A DNA stretch of 64,000 nt from Hyphomicrobiales bacterium (GCA_028290285.1 JAQGKD010000096.1:186001-250000); one strand, 5' to 3'. Counted from the stretch's first letter, positions 9,394 through 23,093 are shown. Numbers and translations: made by a program. Notes: generated from the letters alone by a model not told the origin.

Positions 9394-10083
9394 TCAGCCT
9401 TCCACGCTCTCCGCCGCGTGCCGCTTCTTGAAATAGACGCCGAGCAGCAGCACCAGGACGGCTCCGACAGCGCCCGCGATCATCTCCAGAGTCGTCTCGG
9501 ACCAGGGTCCGAACACGCCGTGCAGGCGCGGCTCGGACACCATGAGTTCGCCGGCCACGAAGCCGAGCAGGGCCGCGCCCACCCAGACCAGCCAGGAGAA
9601 CCGCTCGATCAGGGTGATCACGAGCTGCGCCCCGAACACGATGAGGGGAACGGACAGTCCGAGCCCGAGGATCACGAGCAGCGTCGAATCCTTGGCCACC
9701 GCCGCGATGGCGAGCACGTTGTCGAGAGACATGACCATGTCGGCGATGGCGACGATGCGCACCGCCTGCCAGACCGAGCCAGCAGCCTTGACGTTCGATT
9801 CGTCGGTCTCGTCGGTCAGCAGCTTCACCGCGATCCAGACCAGCAGGACGCCGCCGCCGATCCGCAGATAGGGCAGCGCCAGAAGCGACACGACCATCAG
9901 GGTGAAGATGATCCGCAGGACAATGGCGACACCGGCGCCGAGCACGATCCCGAGCTTGCGGCTCTTGGGCGGCAGGCTGCGGCAGGCGAGCGCGATAACG
10001 ACTGCATTGTCGCCCGACAGCAGAATGTTGATCCAGATGATCTGAAGAAGCTGGATCAGAAAAGTGCCCGTATCGGCGTCCAT
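9394..10083 (-). CDS. TerC family integral membrane protein
   Basis: INILLSGDNAVVIALACRSLP, LLVWIAVKLLTDE, MSLDNVLAIAAVA motifs; likely start MDADTG at 10083. Confidence 0.88.
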   Translation of the reverse strand: MDADTGTFLIQLLQIIWINILLSGDNAVVIALACRSLPPKSRKLGIVLGAGVAIVLRIIFTLMVVSLLALPYLRIGGGVLLVWIAVKLLTDETDESNVKAAGSVWQAVRIVAIADMVMSLDNVLAIAAVAKDSTLLVILGLGLSVPLIVFGAQLVITLIERFSWLVWVGAALLGFVAGELMVSEPRLHGVFGPWSETTLEMIAGAVGAVLVLLLGVYFKKRHAAESVEG

Positions 10084-10176
10084 GCGTGAAAATCCGTCTC
10101 TTGGGGAATGGTTGTGCGTAGGCGGCGACCCTCCGGGGGTCAACCCCTTTGTGAAGAATTCACATGGCGTGCGCGC

Positions 10177-10866
10177 TCAACGGTTTCGCCGCAACTCGGT
10201 TGCGAGCACGATGAGCGCGGCTTCGACAGCCCGCGCCATGCCGGCCAATGTCGGCGGTGGCGGCATCTTGCTCATGCCGGGCGGCCTGCGCCCACGCGGT
10301 CTCGGCACGTGTATGAAACCTGCCAGGGCGGTTTCGGTGCCGAGCGTCAGATAAAGCGTCTGGTTGCAGACGTAGGACCCGGCGTCTATCGAGATCTGGC
10401 TGCGCGCCCCCGCTGCGCGAAGAGCATGCACCAGACGCTGAGATGGCACGCGCGCGGCACGGGCAGGGACCCCGCCGGGCGTAATAGACCGTGAAACTGG
10501 CGTTTGCCTTCGCGCGTCGGGGTGCAGCTGCGAGACGAAATTGCACGCCCGCGTCTCGACGCAAAGCGACCGTCGACGGCCGGCGAGGCCGATATGCAGC
10601 ACCGCCGAGGGACGCAGGCTCTCGATCAAGATCGCGAGCCGCTGGGGCGCAGCGGCGAAGACGACCGGCAGCACATGCCGCTCCAGCCGAATGCCAAGGC
10701 GCGCGAGCCGCGCAGTCGGTGCGCCAGCCAGAAGGCGAATGATGCCGGCCGAGGGATTGGATGGCGCGCCGGGAAAGGCGCCGAAACCGGTCAGCAGGAC
10801 GACTGGCATCGGCATATCGCTGTGCGCCTCAGCCTCTTTCACCCGCGCCGTTCCGACATTGTCCAT
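10177..10866 (-). CDS. pcp: Pyroglutamyl-peptidase I (peptidase C15)
   Basis: VVLLTGFGAFPGAPSNPS, GSYVCNQTLY (Cys) and FIHVPRP (His) motifs. Confidence 0.82.
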   Translation of the reverse strand: MDNVGTARVKEAEAHSDMPMPVVLLTGFGAFPGAPSNPSAGIIRLLAGAPTARLARLGIRLERHVLPVVFAAAPQRLAILIESLRPSAVLHIGLAGRRRSLCVETRACNFVSQLHPDARRQTPVSRSITPGGVPARAARVPSQRLVHALRAAGARSQISIDAGSYVCNQTLYLTLGTETALAGFIHVPRPRGRRPPGMSKMPPPPTLAGMARAVEAALIVLATELRRNR

Positions 10867-11059
10867 CGACCCGCCTTGCGATAATTAAGCCACAGTCATC
10901 CTCTGCATGGACCGGCGGGCATTCCGAGTCCCAATCTCGTCACCATTCACGCGCAGGTATGGCGACTGAGCCGCTGATTGTGCGAATCGCATTAAGCTTT
11001 CGTCAATCAATAAGGGCTTTTTCATAAGGTCCCGACGTATCCGGGAGAATTTCTGAAGG

Positions 11060-12316
11060 ATGTATCGCGTGAGTCAGGCTATGCCGACGCCGATCGAACA
11101 AAGCCCGCAACGCCCCGTAGCCGCACGCCTGCGCCGCTGGTCAGGCTCGCTCGTCGCGCTGACGCTCGCTGGCCTCCTCTCGGGCTGCATGGGAACAGGT
11201 CTCGATGGCATGAGCGCCTCGACCGGCAGCATGTTCGGCGCGAGCGATACTCAAGCCGCACGAACCACGCCGATCTTCGTGGCCTCGACGCGCAAGGTCG
11301 ATTCCCGCGTGTCGGGCGAATCCGTCGAGGATGGCGGGGCGCATTACGCTTTGTCCCTCGTCTCCGTTCCCCCCGGCCATCAGGCGGGCGCAATGGAATC
11401 GCCGACGTTCGGCAAGCCCGACCCGGCCAAGCATTTCGCCGTCGTCGGCGGCCGGGGCCTCGAGCCTGAGGATTTCCGGCTGCAGGTCGCGACCTATCTG
11501 TCGGGCCGCGTCGGTTCCAACCGCGACCTCCTGCTCTACGTTCACGGCTTCAACACGTCGCTCGACGAGGCCCGCTTCCGGCTGGCGCAGCTTGTCAACG
11601 ACGGGCGCTTCGGCGGCGTGGCCGTGCTCTTCACCTGGCCGTCGCAGTCCAACATGTTCTCCTACGTTTCCGACAAGGAGAGCGCGACCGCCTCGCGCGA
11701 CGCCCTGCAAAAGCTGATGAAGGACTTGTCGCAGGTCGAGGGCGTAGGCCGCGTCCATGTGCTCGCCCATTCCATGGGCGCCTGGCTCGCGATGGAGGCT
11801 CTGCGTGAAAACGCCATCGCCGGCAGCCGTAACCTCAACGGACGCCTCGGCGACGTCATGCTGGCCGCGCCCGACATCGACCTGTCGGTGTTCCGCCAGC
11901 AACTGACGCGCATCCCCGGCGCCAACATCTCGATCTTCGTGTCGTCGCACGACCGCGCCCTGTCGCTGTCGAGCAGCATCGCGGGCGCGCGGCCTCGGGT
12001 CGGCGCGCTCGATCCCGGCAGTTCGAAAGACCGTGCCGAGCTGGCGAAATTCGGCGTGAAGGTCTACGACCTCTCGTCGGAATCGACAGGCTTCATCGGC
12101 CACAGCATCTACGGCGACGTGCCCCAGGTGGTGCGCACCATCGGCGCGCAACTCGGAGCGCCACGCCGCGAGGATTCGTCCATGACCTCGATGATCGACG
12201 GCAACAGCACAGGCCCCGGGGAAGCCACCATGACGCCACTGGCGCCTGCGCCCAACCAGACTACGCCGCCATCGAACGCGGTCTCATCGAGCGCGCTACC
12301 CGCGCCGGGGCAATAA
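11060..12316 (+). CDS. Alpha/beta hydrolase of the DUF900 type, putative lipoprotein
   Basis: Lipobox-like LLSGCMG; LLYVHGFNTSLDEARFRLAQL; VHVLAHSMGAWLAMEAL. Confidence 0.8.
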   Translation: MYRVSQAMPTPIEQSPQRPVAARLRRWSGSLVALTLAGLLSGCMGTGLDGMSASTGSMFGASDTQAARTTPIFVASTRKVDSRVSGESVEDGGAHYALSLVSVPPGHQAGAMESPTFGKPDPAKHFAVVGGRGLEPEDFRLQVATYLSGRVGSNRDLLLYVHGFNTSLDEARFRLAQLVNDGRFGGVAVLFTWPSQSNMFSYVSDKESATASRDALQKLMKDLSQVEGVGRVHVLAHSMGAWLAMEALRENAIAGSRNLNGRLGDVMLAAPDIDLSVFRQQLTRIPGANISIFVSSHDRALSLSSSIAGARPRVGALDPGSSKDRAELAKFGVKVYDLSSESTGFIGHSIYGDVPQVVRTIGAQLGAPRREDSSMTSMIDGNSTGPGEATMTPLAPAPNQTTPPSNAVSSSALPAPGQ

Positions 12317-12328
12317 AGGCGGAAACTA

Positions 12329-12452
12329 CCTTCTCCCATTGGGAGAAGGTGGCATGCGAAGCATGACGGATGAGGGGTTACGCTCTCACTTCGGAGGGGC
12401 CGTAACCCCTCATCAGTCGTCTCCGCCGACAGCTTCTCCCACCGGGAGAAGC
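12329..12452 (+). repeat. RIME-like palindromic mosaic element, copy 3
   Basis: ccttctcccattgggagaagg...gatgaggggttacgctctcac...gtaacccctcatcagtcgtctccgccgacagcttctcccaccgggagaagc. Confidence 0.85.
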
Positions 12453-12472
12453 AGGGCCGCGTTCTTCTTCAC

Positions 12473-14629
<2,157 letters not shown>

Positions 14630-14700
14630 GGGCGGGTGTCCAGCTGTGAAACCTGCGCGGCGAGTCTTGCACACCTGTCGACCGGATGAGGCATTGACCC

Positions 14701-14789
14701 CGCCGTCATTGCCGAGCGGAGCGAAGCGATCCAGAGCGATCCTGCGACGTCTGGATTGCCCCCTCGCTGCGCTTCTCGCAATGATGAGC
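14701..14789. repeat. CATTGCGAG...GCAATCC palindromic repeat, diverged full copy
   Basis: gtcattgccgagcggagcgaagcgatccagagcgatcctgcgacgtctggattgccccctcgctgcgcttctcgcaatgatg. Confidence 0.75.
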
Positions 14790-14823
14790 CGTTTGACTGC
14801 GGCGTGCAAAACTCTCCACTGAA

Positions 14824-16662
14824 TTAGTAAGACGACTGCTGCGCGCGTTGCAAAACCTGGATGAGGTCGCAGCCCGCGAAGATGAATTCGGCGACGCCCG
14901 CCGCACGCAAGGGCGCCTCAAGGTCCCCCGGCCGCCCTGCGGCGTAGATATAGCGCGCCCCGGCGCTTGCGAGTGCGGACGCGGTTGTCGCGCCCATGCT
15001 CGCCACGAGCGCATCCGACGAACAGATGCAGGCAAGCGCCGCGCCGCTGGCAGTAAAGCCCGCCGCGCTCTCCTCGGGCGATGCCGAATGGTCCGCCGCG
15101 ATAGTCTCGAACCCGCCAGCCTCGAAGAAACTGCGCGCGAACATGGCGCGGACGGTGAAATCCGCGATTGTCCCGAGCGTCGCCAGATAGACGCGCGGCC
15201 GCTGGCCCGTGCGGGCGAGCACCGCGTCGGAATGGTCGCGAAGCCGTTCGAAATCCTGGGCGAGCCGCATAGGCGGAAACAACTGCGCCTCGGCCGACAC
15301 CACGGGTGCCTTCATCAGCACCTCGACGTCGGCCTCCGCGAGATTGGGGAACTCGCTCGTTCCTGTCAGCGGATCCTTGCGACGTGCGATATTCTTCAGC
15401 CGCGCCGCCCGCATGGAGGCCACGTTCCGCGACAGATCGGGCAGGAACGCGATGATTCCGCCTGCCGTCTCCGCCTTCTGGAAGAGAGCCCAGGCCGCCT
15501 GCGCCAGTTCATCCGTAAGTGTCTCGAAGCCACCGGCTCCCGCCGCCGCATCGGCGACGCGGCCGAGATTGGCCTCTTCGACCAGCACAAGCTGCGTATT
15601 GCGCGCGAGCCTGCGGGCGAAATCGTTGGGAAGTCCGAGCGCCTGCGTGAAAGGCAGCACGGTGAGATGATCCGCACCGCCCAGTCCCGCCGAAAAGGCT
15701 GCGACGGTGGCGCGCAGAAGATTCACCCAGGGGTCGCGCCGGCTCATCATGCGCCACGCGCTTTCCGCATGCAGCACGATGGGCTTGGCGGCGAGCCCGC
15801 AGGCCAGCTCCACCTGCTCCCAAAGGCGGCGCAAGGCGCGCAGCTTGGCAATGGTGAGGAATTCGTCGGCATCCGCCGCCATCCGGAAGGCGATGCAATC
15901 GCGCGCCTCTTCCAGGCTGAGGCCGGCGGCTTCGAGCGCCCGCAGCATGGTGATGGCGGAGGCCAAAGTATAGGCGAGCTCCTGCGCTTCCGAGCCGCCG
16001 CTGGCGTGAATGAGACGCCCATCCGCCACGCAGACCGGCGCGGCGTAGCCAGCCTCGCGCAGCCGCTGCACGGTTGCGGCGAACGTGCTGGAAAGCCCCG
16101 ATGAGGCACCCCGCGCCGCATCGCCGACGGGATCGAGCCCGAAATGCACATGCAGGTCGGCTGGCGCGAGACCGCGCGCGGCCACCAGCGCTGCGAGCTG
16201 TCGCGCCACATGTTCGGCGGCTCCGCCCGCATCGACCTCGATCGTGACACCAGCTTCGAGCACGACGCTTTCAAGCGCACGCTCGATGTCGGCGGACTCA
16301 GGAGCGAGCCCGAACCCATAGGCGCCCTCGGAGCCCCGAAAGACGAGATGCAGGCCGCCTGCGCCGTTTTCGAGATCGGTCAGCGCCTGTGCATTGGCCG
16401 CAGCGCTGTCGGGATGATCGACGCGCGCCAGCCTGTCCCAGGCGCCGCGATGGGCGGGCAGGATCGGCGTCGCGTCGCTCGCGCGGGGATAGAGCGGCTG
16501 GATGGCGATGCCGTCATAGGTGCGCCCGACGAGCTTCTCGAACGCGCCGCCTTTCAACACGTGGCCTACGAGCTTGTGCCAATGCGCCTCATCGACGGCC
16601 GGAAAGGTGCTGGCGAAGGCCGGCTCGGGCGAATGTTGTGAGGTCTTGATGTCGGCGGCCAT
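14824..16662 (-). CDS. mutA: Methylmalonyl-CoA mutase small subunit
   Basis: Homologous text to the large subunit ([37 protein letters not shown]); upstream partner of mutB. Confidence 0.9.
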   Translation of the reverse strand: MAADIKTSQHSPEPAFASTFPAVDEAHWHKLVGHVLKGGAFEKLVGRTYDGIAIQPLYPRASDATPILPAHRGAWDRLARVDHPDSAAANAQALTDLENGAGGLHLVFRGSEGAYGFGLAPESADIERALESVVLEAGVTIEVDAGGAAEHVARQLAALVAARGLAPADLHVHFGLDPVGDAARGASSGLSSTFAATVQRLREAGYAAPVCVADGRLIHASGGSEAQELAYTLASAITMLRALEAAGLSLEEARDCIAFRMAADADEFLTIAKLRALRRLWEQVELACGLAAKPIVLHAESAWRMMSRRDPWVNLLRATVAAFSAGLGGADHLTVLPFTQALGLPNDFARRLARNTQLVLVEEANLGRVADAAAGAGGFETLTDELAQAAWALFQKAETAGGIIAFLPDLSRNVASMRAARLKNIARRKDPLTGTSEFPNLAEADVEVLMKAPVVSAEAQLFPPMRLAQDFERLRDHSDAVLARTGQRPRVYLATLGTIADFTVRAMFARSFFEAGGFETIAADHSASPEESAAGFTASGAALACICSSDALVASMGATTASALASAGARYIYAAGRPGDLEAPLRAAGVAEFIFAGCDLIQVLQRAQQSSY

Positions 16663-16738
16663 GGTGCCCGTTCATATGATCGTGAGATCGTATTTCTGGC
16701 ACGGGCGGGGCGGCGAAACCAGACGCCCTTGGTCGTAT

Positions 16739-16775
16739 GCCGCGCCGCAGCGAAATCTCGCGGCGCGGCCTTTTT
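16739..16775. terminator. Strong GC hairpin (possible terminator) beyond the 16779-17168 gene
   Basis: gccgcgccgc...gcggcgcggc followed by CTTTTT on + strand. Confidence 0.45.
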
Positions 16776-16778
16776 CGA

Positions 16779-17168
16779 TCAGATGAACTGGTGCAGGCCG
16801 GGGACAGAACCGGCGATCTCGCCGACCTTTTCCTCGCCCACGTGCTCACGGGCGACCTGGAACAGCTCCTTGCCGACGGTCTGCATCTCGCCCATGCCGA
16901 GGCCCATGCCCTGCAGCTTGCCGGCGAGGGCCATCAGGCCGCCAGCGCCGCCGAACATGCCCATGAGGCCGCCGAGACCGCCGCCGCCGCCTTCTTCGGC
17001 GTTGGCTGCGATAAGCTCCGAGGCGCCGGGAATGGACTGGATCAGATGGCCGACCTGGGTGTCGGGGCCTTCCTTCTGCAGGAAGGCGAGAATGGCAGCC
17101 ACGGCCTTTTCCGCGGTCGCCGGGTCAATACCCGCTGCGGTGGCAATACGATCGATAATCTCTTGCAT
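16779..17168 (-). CDS. Conserved hypothetical protein with Gly/Leu/Met-rich linker
   Basis: [34 protein letters not shown]...[18 protein letters not shown]; start ATG at 17168. Confidence 0.65.
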   Translation of the reverse strand: MQEIIDRIATAAGIDPATAEKAVAAILAFLQKEGPDTQVGHLIQSIPGASELIAANAEEGGGGGLGGLMGMFGGAGGLMALAGKLQGMGLGMGEMQTVGKELFQVAREHVGEEKVGEIAGSVPGLHQFI

Positions 17169-17361
17169 GGAACCCTCGGGCAAAACTCGGGAGGCGAAAG
17201 CGCCGCCGCATATTTCAGGGGCACGCGGCCAAAAATCAAGCGCGGCGCAGCAAAACATGGCCTTGCGCCCGGTGGAAAGCAAATGCGCTCTGTCCTATAA
17301 GCGGGGGACTGCTTCGGCTCCGATTTGGGCCGGTGCGACACGAACCACCGGGACCGATCAC

Positions 17362-18924
17362 ATGGCGAATGATCCGAAAAACCAGCCGGGCAAAATCCTG
17401 GTCGGAAAGAGCGAGGACTTTCAATACCTCCTGCTTCCGCTGGGCAATCGCCACGGCCTCGTGACGGGCGCGACCGGCACCGGCAAGACGGTGACGCTGC
17501 AGGTCCTCGCCGAGGGATTTTCCAATGCGGGCGTGTCGGTTTTCGCCTCCGACGTGAAGGGCGATCTCTCCGGCATCGCCATGCCCGGTGATTCGAAGCC
17601 GCCCTTCGTCAAGCGGGCGGCCGAAATCGGGGTGGAATATACGCCCGATCAATTCCCCGTCGTGTTCTGGGATCTCTTCGGCGAGCAGGGGCACCCGGTC
17701 CGCGCCACCATCTCCGAGATGGGGCCGCTGCTGCTCTCGCAATTGCTCGAACTCAACGACACGCAGGAAGGTGTCATCAACATCGCCTTCCGCGTCGCCG
17801 ACGAGCAGGGGCTTCTGCTGCTGGACCTGAAGGACCTGCGCGCGCTGCTGCAATATGTGTCCGACAACGCCGCCGACCTGAAGACGCGCTACGGCAATGT
17901 GGCGGCGACCTCGGTGGGCACGATCCAGCGCCAGCTGCTGGTGCTCGAAAATCAGGGCGCGCTGAAATTTTTCGCCGAGCCCGCGCTCGATATCAACGAC
18001 TTCCTTCGCAAGGACCGCGAAGGGCGCGGCATCATCAACGTGCTCGCGGCAGACAAGCTGATGCGCTCGCCACGTCTCTACGCGACCTTCCTCCTGTGGA
18101 TGCTCTCCGAATTGTTCGAGACGCTTCCGGAGGTCGGCGACATGGACAAGCCGAAACTCGTCTTCTTCTTCGACGAGGCGCATCTGCTGTTCGACAATGC
18201 GCCGAAAGCCTTGATGGACGCCATCGAACAGGTCGTGCGCCTCATCCGCTCCAAGGGCGTCGGCGTGTATTTCGTCACGCAGAATCCGCTCGACGTGCCC
18301 GAGGTCGTGCTCGGCCAGCTCGGCAATCGTGTGCAGCACGCGCTGCGCGCTTTTACGCCGCGCGACCAGCGGGCGGTGAAAGCTGCCGCCGACACGTTCC
18401 GTCAGAATCCCAGCTTCGACACGGCGACCGTCATCACCCAGCTCGGCGTCGGCGAAGCCCTGGTGTCCATGCTGGAGGGCAAGGGCACGCCGGCCATCGT
18501 CTCTCGCGCGCTGATCGCGCCGCCTGACTCGCGGGTGGGTCCGATCACCGGGGACGAGCGCCAGAAGGTCATCTCGTCGAGCCCGCTTCTGGGCAAATAC
18601 GACACCGCCATCGACAGCGAATCCGCCTTCGAGGTTCTCGCGGCCCGTGCATCGGGCAAGGCGCTTCCGGGCAAGCCGGACGCACCCGGCCAGCCGCCGG
18701 TCGAGGCGGACGCTGCCGAGGGCGGCGGTCTGCTGGGCACCATCGGCGGCATGCTGGGCGGGCTTCTGGGCGGCTCGACGGGCGGCACAGGCAAGGGACG
18801 CCAGCGCATGTCGACCGGCGAAATGATGGCCCGCTCGATGGCGCAATCGGCCGCGCGGTCAATCGGCACGCAGATCAGCCGCGCCATCCTTCGCAACGTG
18901 CTCGGCGGCATGATGAAGCGCTAA
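17362..18924 (+). CDS. HerA-like ATPase/helicase (DUF853, YjgR type)
   Basis: [46 protein letters not shown]; Gly-rich C-terminal tail. Confidence 0.88.
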   Translation: MANDPKNQPGKILVGKSEDFQYLLLPLGNRHGLVTGATGTGKTVTLQVLAEGFSNAGVSVFASDVKGDLSGIAMPGDSKPPFVKRAAEIGVEYTPDQFPVVFWDLFGEQGHPVRATISEMGPLLLSQLLELNDTQEGVINIAFRVADEQGLLLLDLKDLRALLQYVSDNAADLKTRYGNVAATSVGTIQRQLLVLENQGALKFFAEPALDINDFLRKDREGRGIINVLAADKLMRSPRLYATFLLWMLSELFETLPEVGDMDKPKLVFFFDEAHLLFDNAPKALMDAIEQVVRLIRSKGVGVYFVTQNPLDVPEVVLGQLGNRVQHALRAFTPRDQRAVKAAADTFRQNPSFDTATVITQLGVGEALVSMLEGKGTPAIVSRALIAPPDSRVGPITGDERQKVISSSPLLGKYDTAIDSESAFEVLAARASGKALPGKPDAPGQPPVEADAAEGGGLLGTIGGMLGGLLGGSTGGTGKGRQRMSTGEMMARSMAQSAARSIGTQISRAILRNVLGGMMKR

Positions 18925-18972
18925 CAGCCCAAACGCCACGCACGACAGGTCTCGAACAACAGGAGCGCGAGC

Positions 18973-20355
18973 ATGGCCGCGATCGAACAGGTTCTCAGCA
19001 CGATCGATCAAAATCTCGACGCGGCGGTTCAGCGCCTCTTCGGGCTGCTCGCGATCCCCTCCGTCTCCACCGATCCAGCTTTCGCAGGCGATTGCGAAAA
19101 GGCCTGCCAGTGGCTCGTAGATGAGCTGGCCGGGCTCGGCTTCGACGCGTCGATGCGAAAGACGGCCGGACATCCGATGGTTGTCGCACATGCAAAAGCC
19201 AAGCGTCGCGACGTGCCGCATGTGCTCTTCTACGGGCATTACGATGTGCAGCCCGCCGATCCCGTCGAACTGTGGGAAAGCGATCCCTTCGCGCCCCATA
19301 TCGCGGACGCCCCGACGGGCAAGCGCATCGTCGCGCGTGGCGCTGCTGACGACAAGGGCCAGCTGATGACCTTCGTCGAAGCGTGCCGCGCCTTCAACGA
19401 GACAGGCGGCTTGCCTTGCGACATCACCATTCTTTTCGAGGGTGAAGAAGAAACCGGCTCCCCCTCGCTCCCCGCCTTTCTGGCGGAGAACAAGGCCGAG
19501 CTGAAAGCCGACCTGATGCTCGTCTGCGACACCAGCATGTGGGACAAGCGAACGCCCGCCATCACCACTATGCTGCGCGGTCTCGTGCTGGAAGAAGTGG
19601 TGATCCACGGCGCATCGCGCGATCTGCATTCAGGCATGTTCGGCGGCCCCGCGATCAATCCTATCCGCGTTCTCGGCCGCATCATCGCCGATCTTCACGA
19701 CGACCGGAACCGCGTCGCGCTTCCCGGTTTCTACGATGGCGTCGTCGAACTGCCCGACGATGTCGCGGCCCAATGGCGTGCGCTCGATTTCGATCCTCGC
19801 CGCTTCCTCGCCGATGTCGGGCTTTCGGAGCCCGCCGGCGAGCATGATCGCAGCGTGCTCGAACAGATCTGGTCGCGCCCGACCTGCGACGTGAATGGCA
19901 TCGTCGGCGGCTACACCGGCAAGGGCTCGAAGACGGTTCTCCCGGCACAGGCCAGCGCGAAATTCTCCTTCCGCCTCGTCGGTAAGCAGGATCCCGCCGC
20001 CATTGTCGAAAGCTTTCGCGCCTTCGTGCGTGCGCGCCTGCCGGTCGATTGCCGCGTGGAATTCGTCTCGCACGGGGCGTCACCTGCTTTGCAACTGCCC
20101 TTCTCGTCGGAAGCGCTCGGGCGTGCGCGTCGTGCCTTGCATCAGGAGTGGGACCGCGAGCCGGTGCTGGCCGGATCGGGCGGTTCGATCCCCATCGTCG
20201 GCGCCTTCAAGCAGGATCTCGGCATGGACACGCTGATGATCGGCTTCGGCCTGGATGACGACCGCATCCATTCGCCCAACGAGAAATACGAAATGTCCTC
20301 ATTCCACAAGGGCGCCCGGAGCTGGGCCCGAGTACTGGACTCGCTGTCGTCGTAG
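18973..20355 (+). CDS. M20 family dipeptidase/peptidase
   Basis: VLFYGHYDVQPADPVELW, ARGAADDKGQLMTFVEA, FEGEEETGSPSL. Confidence 0.92.
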   Translation: MAAIEQVLSTIDQNLDAAVQRLFGLLAIPSVSTDPAFAGDCEKACQWLVDELAGLGFDASMRKTAGHPMVVAHAKAKRRDVPHVLFYGHYDVQPADPVELWESDPFAPHIADAPTGKRIVARGAADDKGQLMTFVEACRAFNETGGLPCDITILFEGEEETGSPSLPAFLAENKAELKADLMLVCDTSMWDKRTPAITTMLRGLVLEEVVIHGASRDLHSGMFGGPAINPIRVLGRIIADLHDDRNRVALPGFYDGVVELPDDVAAQWRALDFDPRRFLADVGLSEPAGEHDRSVLEQIWSRPTCDVNGIVGGYTGKGSKTVLPAQASAKFSFRLVGKQDPAAIVESFRAFVRARLPVDCRVEFVSHGASPALQLPFSSEALGRARRALHQEWDREPVLAGSGGSIPIVGAFKQDLGMDTLMIGFGLDDDRIHSPNEKYEMSSFHKGARSWARVLDSLSS

Positions 20356-20391
20356 GCGTCGTCTTTGCGGGGAGGATACAAGCAGCTCGAC

Positions 20392-20513
20392 CCTTCTCCC
20401 AGTGGGAGAAGGTGGCCGTGAAACGGCCGGATGAGGGGTTTCGGACTCTCAGAACGGAGACCCCAACGCCTCATCAGTCGGCTCCGCCGACAGCTTCTCC
20501 CAATGGGAGAAGC
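20392..20513 (+). repeat. RIME-like palindromic mosaic element, copy 4
   Basis: Same modules, diverged central loop. Confidence 0.85.
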
Positions 20514-20547
20514 GAGGCCGCGTTCGCTTCATGGAAGACAGAGAAGC

Positions 20548-20596
20548 CCGTCATTGCGAGGAGCGTAGCGACGCGGCAATCCAGGAGTCGAAGGGC
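20548..20596. repeat. CATTGCGAG...GCAATCC repeat, half copy
   Basis: cccgtcattgcgaggagcgtagcgacgcggcaatccaggagtcg. Confidence 0.7.
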
Positions 20597-20625
20597 CGCG
20601 CTGAATCGATAGCCGGGCTACCGCC

Positions 20626-21462
20626 TCAATAACAGTTCTCAGGCCCCGGAAACGTGCCGGCCTTCACTGCCTGCACATAGGCCGCGACAGCCGCCTCGAT
20701 GCTTCCCGCACCCGGCATGAAATCCTTGGTAAATCGTGGCTTCTTGCCGGGATAAACGCCCAGCATGTCGTGCAGCACGAGGACCTGGCCCGAACAATCC
20801 GGCCCCGCGCCGATGCCGATGGTCGCCATGCGAGTCAGCGTGTGCGTGATCTCGCCGCCAAGCTTGGCAGGCATCATTTCCATGACGACGAGCGCTGCGC
20901 CCGCCTGTTCCAGCGCGAGGGCATCGTCGCGCAGGCGCTTGGCCGAATCCTCGGTCGCGCCCTGCACGCGGTAGCCGCCGAGCTGATGGACCGACTGCGG
21001 CGTCAGGCCGATATGGGCGCAGACGGGAACGCCTCGCTCGACAAGAAAGGCCACGGTCTCGGCGATATGTGCGCCGCCCTCGATTTTCACCATCTGCGCG
21101 CCCGCCGCCATCAGGCGCGCGGCATTGCGCATGGCCTGCGACATGCTCTCCTGATAGGAGCCGAAGGTCATGTCGGAGATGACAAGCGCACGGCTCGCGA
21201 CGCGTGAGACGCAGCCGGTGTGATATTCCATCTGCTCCAGCGTGACGGGCAGGGTGGTGCGATGTCCCTGCAGGACATTGCCCATGGAATCGCCGACGAG
21301 CAGAACATCCACGCCGCAGCGTTCGAGCAGCGACGCGAAGCTCGAATCATAGCAGGTGAGCATGGCGATCTTTTCGCCCTGCGCGCGCATGCGGCCGAGC
21401 TCGGCCAGCGTCACCGCCTTGCGTGCCTTCGGCTCGGGGGAGGCATCCTTCAGATAGGTCAT
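20626..21462 (-). CDS. panB: 3-methyl-2-oxobutanoate hydroxymethyltransferase
   Basis: [44 protein letters not shown]. Confidence 0.95.
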   Translation of the reverse strand: MTYLKDASPEPKARKAVTLAELGRMRAQGEKIAMLTCYDSSFASLLERCGVDVLLVGDSMGNVLQGHRTTLPVTLEQMEYHTGCVSRVASRALVISDMTFGSYQESMSQAMRNAARLMAAGAQMVKIEGGAHIAETVAFLVERGVPVCAHIGLTPQSVHQLGGYRVQGATEDSAKRLRDDALALEQAGAALVVMEMMPAKLGGEITHTLTRMATIGIGAGPDCSGQVLVLHDMLGVYPGKKPRFTKDFMPGAGSIEAAVAAYVQAVKAGTFPGPENCY

Positions 21463-22325
21463 GTCTCTTCCCCTCGGTCGAATGAAACGGCGATATTGTC
21501 GATCAGGCGTGTCCGCCCGATCCGTGCGGCGACCAGCAGACGCGCGGCTCGCCCGGCCTGCACCGGGCCGAGCGAATCGGCATCCCGCAGGTCGAGATAG
21601 TCGAGCGCGAAGCCACCCTGTTCGATCTCCTCGCGGCCGTGCGCCAGAGCCTCGTCGGCCGAAGCGCCGGACGCGATCTGCGTCGCCATGGCGCTTAGCA
21701 CGCGGTGCAGAAGCGGCGCGGTGCGACGTTCCTCGGCAGAGAGATAGACATTGCGCGACGACATCGCGAGTCCATCCGCCTCACGCAAGGTGGGCGCGCC
21801 CTGGATTTGAACGGGAAGATCCAGATCGCGCACCAGTCGCCGGACGACCGCGAGCTGCTGAAAATCCTTTTCGCCGAAGACTGCGAGGTCCGGCATCGCC
21901 TGGATCAGCAGTTTCGCAACGACCGTGGCAACGCCCGCGAAATGCGTCGGCCGGAACTTGTCCTCGAGCCCGGCTTCGGCAGGGCCTTTCAGACTGATTG
22001 TGGTGGCGAAGCCCGCCGGATACATCTGCGTGGCATCGGGCGCGAACACGGCATCGACACCCTCGAGCCCAAGCTGTTCCAGATCGGAGGCGAAGCTGCG
22101 GGGATAGCTGCCGAAATCCTCGTTGGCCGCGAACTGGGTGGGATTGACGAAGATCGACACGATGCAGCGATCCGCCCGGGCGCGGGCGGCCTTTGCCAGG
22201 GAGGCGTGGCCGGCATGAAGCGCGCCCATGGTCGGCACCAGGGCGACGGTCTCGCGCGCGCCGCTCCAGAGGGTGAGTCGGCGGCGAAGGTCGGCGACTG
22301 TGTTCAGGACGAGGGGCTGGCTCAT
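21459..22325 (-). CDS. panC: Pantoate--beta-alanine ligase
   Basis: [65 protein letters not shown]; 4-nt overlap with panB. Confidence 0.95.
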   Translation of the reverse strand: MSQPLVLNTVADLRRRLTLWSGARETVALVPTMGALHAGHASLAKAARARADRCIVSIFVNPTQFAANEDFGSYPRSFASDLEQLGLEGVDAVFAPDATQMYPAGFATTISLKGPAEAGLEDKFRPTHFAGVATVVAKLLIQAMPDLAVFGEKDFQQLAVVRRLVRDLDLPVQIQGAPTLREADGLAMSSRNVYLSAEERRTAPLLHRVLSAMATQIASGASADEALAHGREEIEQGGFALDYLDLRDADSLGPVQAGRAARLLVAARIGRTRLIDNIAVSFDRGEET

Positions 22326-22362
22326 GATCTCGAGTGCTCTGCGGCTGTCTGCGTGCTCATGC

Positions 22363-23031
22363 TCAGACATCCAATCCGGGCAGGCCGTCAAGCGTTTTGA
22401 GAACAGCGGCGGGGGCGAGGTCCGGATATTCGTCGGGCTGGGCGGTGCGGTTGATCCACACACAGCGCAGCCCGAAGGCGCGGGCGCCCGCGATGTCCCA
22501 GCGATTCGATGACTGGAACGATGTCTCCTCGGGGCCTATCCCGAACCGCTTCTCGACGAGGCGATAGGCCTCGTGGGCAGTCTTGTAGATGCCCAGGGAA
22601 TCGACGGAAAGCACCGCATCGAACCGATTTTCGAGCCCCGCCGATTCGACGGCGGCTGCCAGCATGCCGGGCGTGCCGTTCGAGAGAATGGCGGTCTTCA
22701 CGCCACGCGCCCGCAGCGCGTCCAGGGCCGGAGCGACGTCGGGAAAGGCATCGAGGTGGCGATAGGCATCGAGGAGGCTGGTGCGAAGCTCGGGCGTAAT
22801 GCCCCCGCAAACGGCCGCCGCCACGTCAAGCGCCTCGGCGGTCAGGACCTCGAAATCGCGATAGACATCGGCCAGCGAGCGCACCCACGTATATTCGAGC
22901 TGCTTGATGCGCCAGATCTCCGACAGGCGCCCGGCCTGCGGGCCGATGGCTTCGCGGTGGCGCGCCACGGCGGAATGAACGTCGAACAGCGTGCCATAGG
23001 CGTCGAACACATAAAGCGGCAGCAGCGGCAT
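22363..23031 (-). CDS. Haloacid dehalogenase type II (HAD family)
   Basis: LYVFDAYGTLFDVHSAV; TAILSNGTPGML; FQSSNRWDIAGARAFGLRCVWINR. Confidence 0.88.
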   Translation of the reverse strand: MPLLPLYVFDAYGTLFDVHSAVARHREAIGPQAGRLSEIWRIKQLEYTWVRSLADVYRDFEVLTAEALDVAAAVCGGITPELRTSLLDAYRHLDAFPDVAPALDALRARGVKTAILSNGTPGMLAAAVESAGLENRFDAVLSVDSLGIYKTAHEAYRLVEKRFGIGPEETSFQSSNRWDIAGARAFGLRCVWINRTAQPDEYPDLAPAAVLKTLDGLPGLDV

Positions 23032-23093
23032 GCACCTCTCCCCGGAAACCGTCTTCGGCCAAAGGAGAGCCATGCCGCGCGGCGCACGGCAAC

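Noticed and set aside
10084-10150. Possible yybP-ykoY (Mn) riboswitch upstream of terC
   Set aside because: TerC genes often carry one, but I could not find its conserved motifs in the leader by eye; a covariance-model search would be needed.
14630-14809. N-terminal extension of MutB as listed in the ORF track
   Set aside because: The extra 60 codons translate the repeat element; the family-typical start is at 14629.
14630-14823. Cobalamin riboswitch at the mutB 5' side
   Set aside because: The region is explained by the CATTGCGAG-type palindromic repeat; no B12-box was seen.
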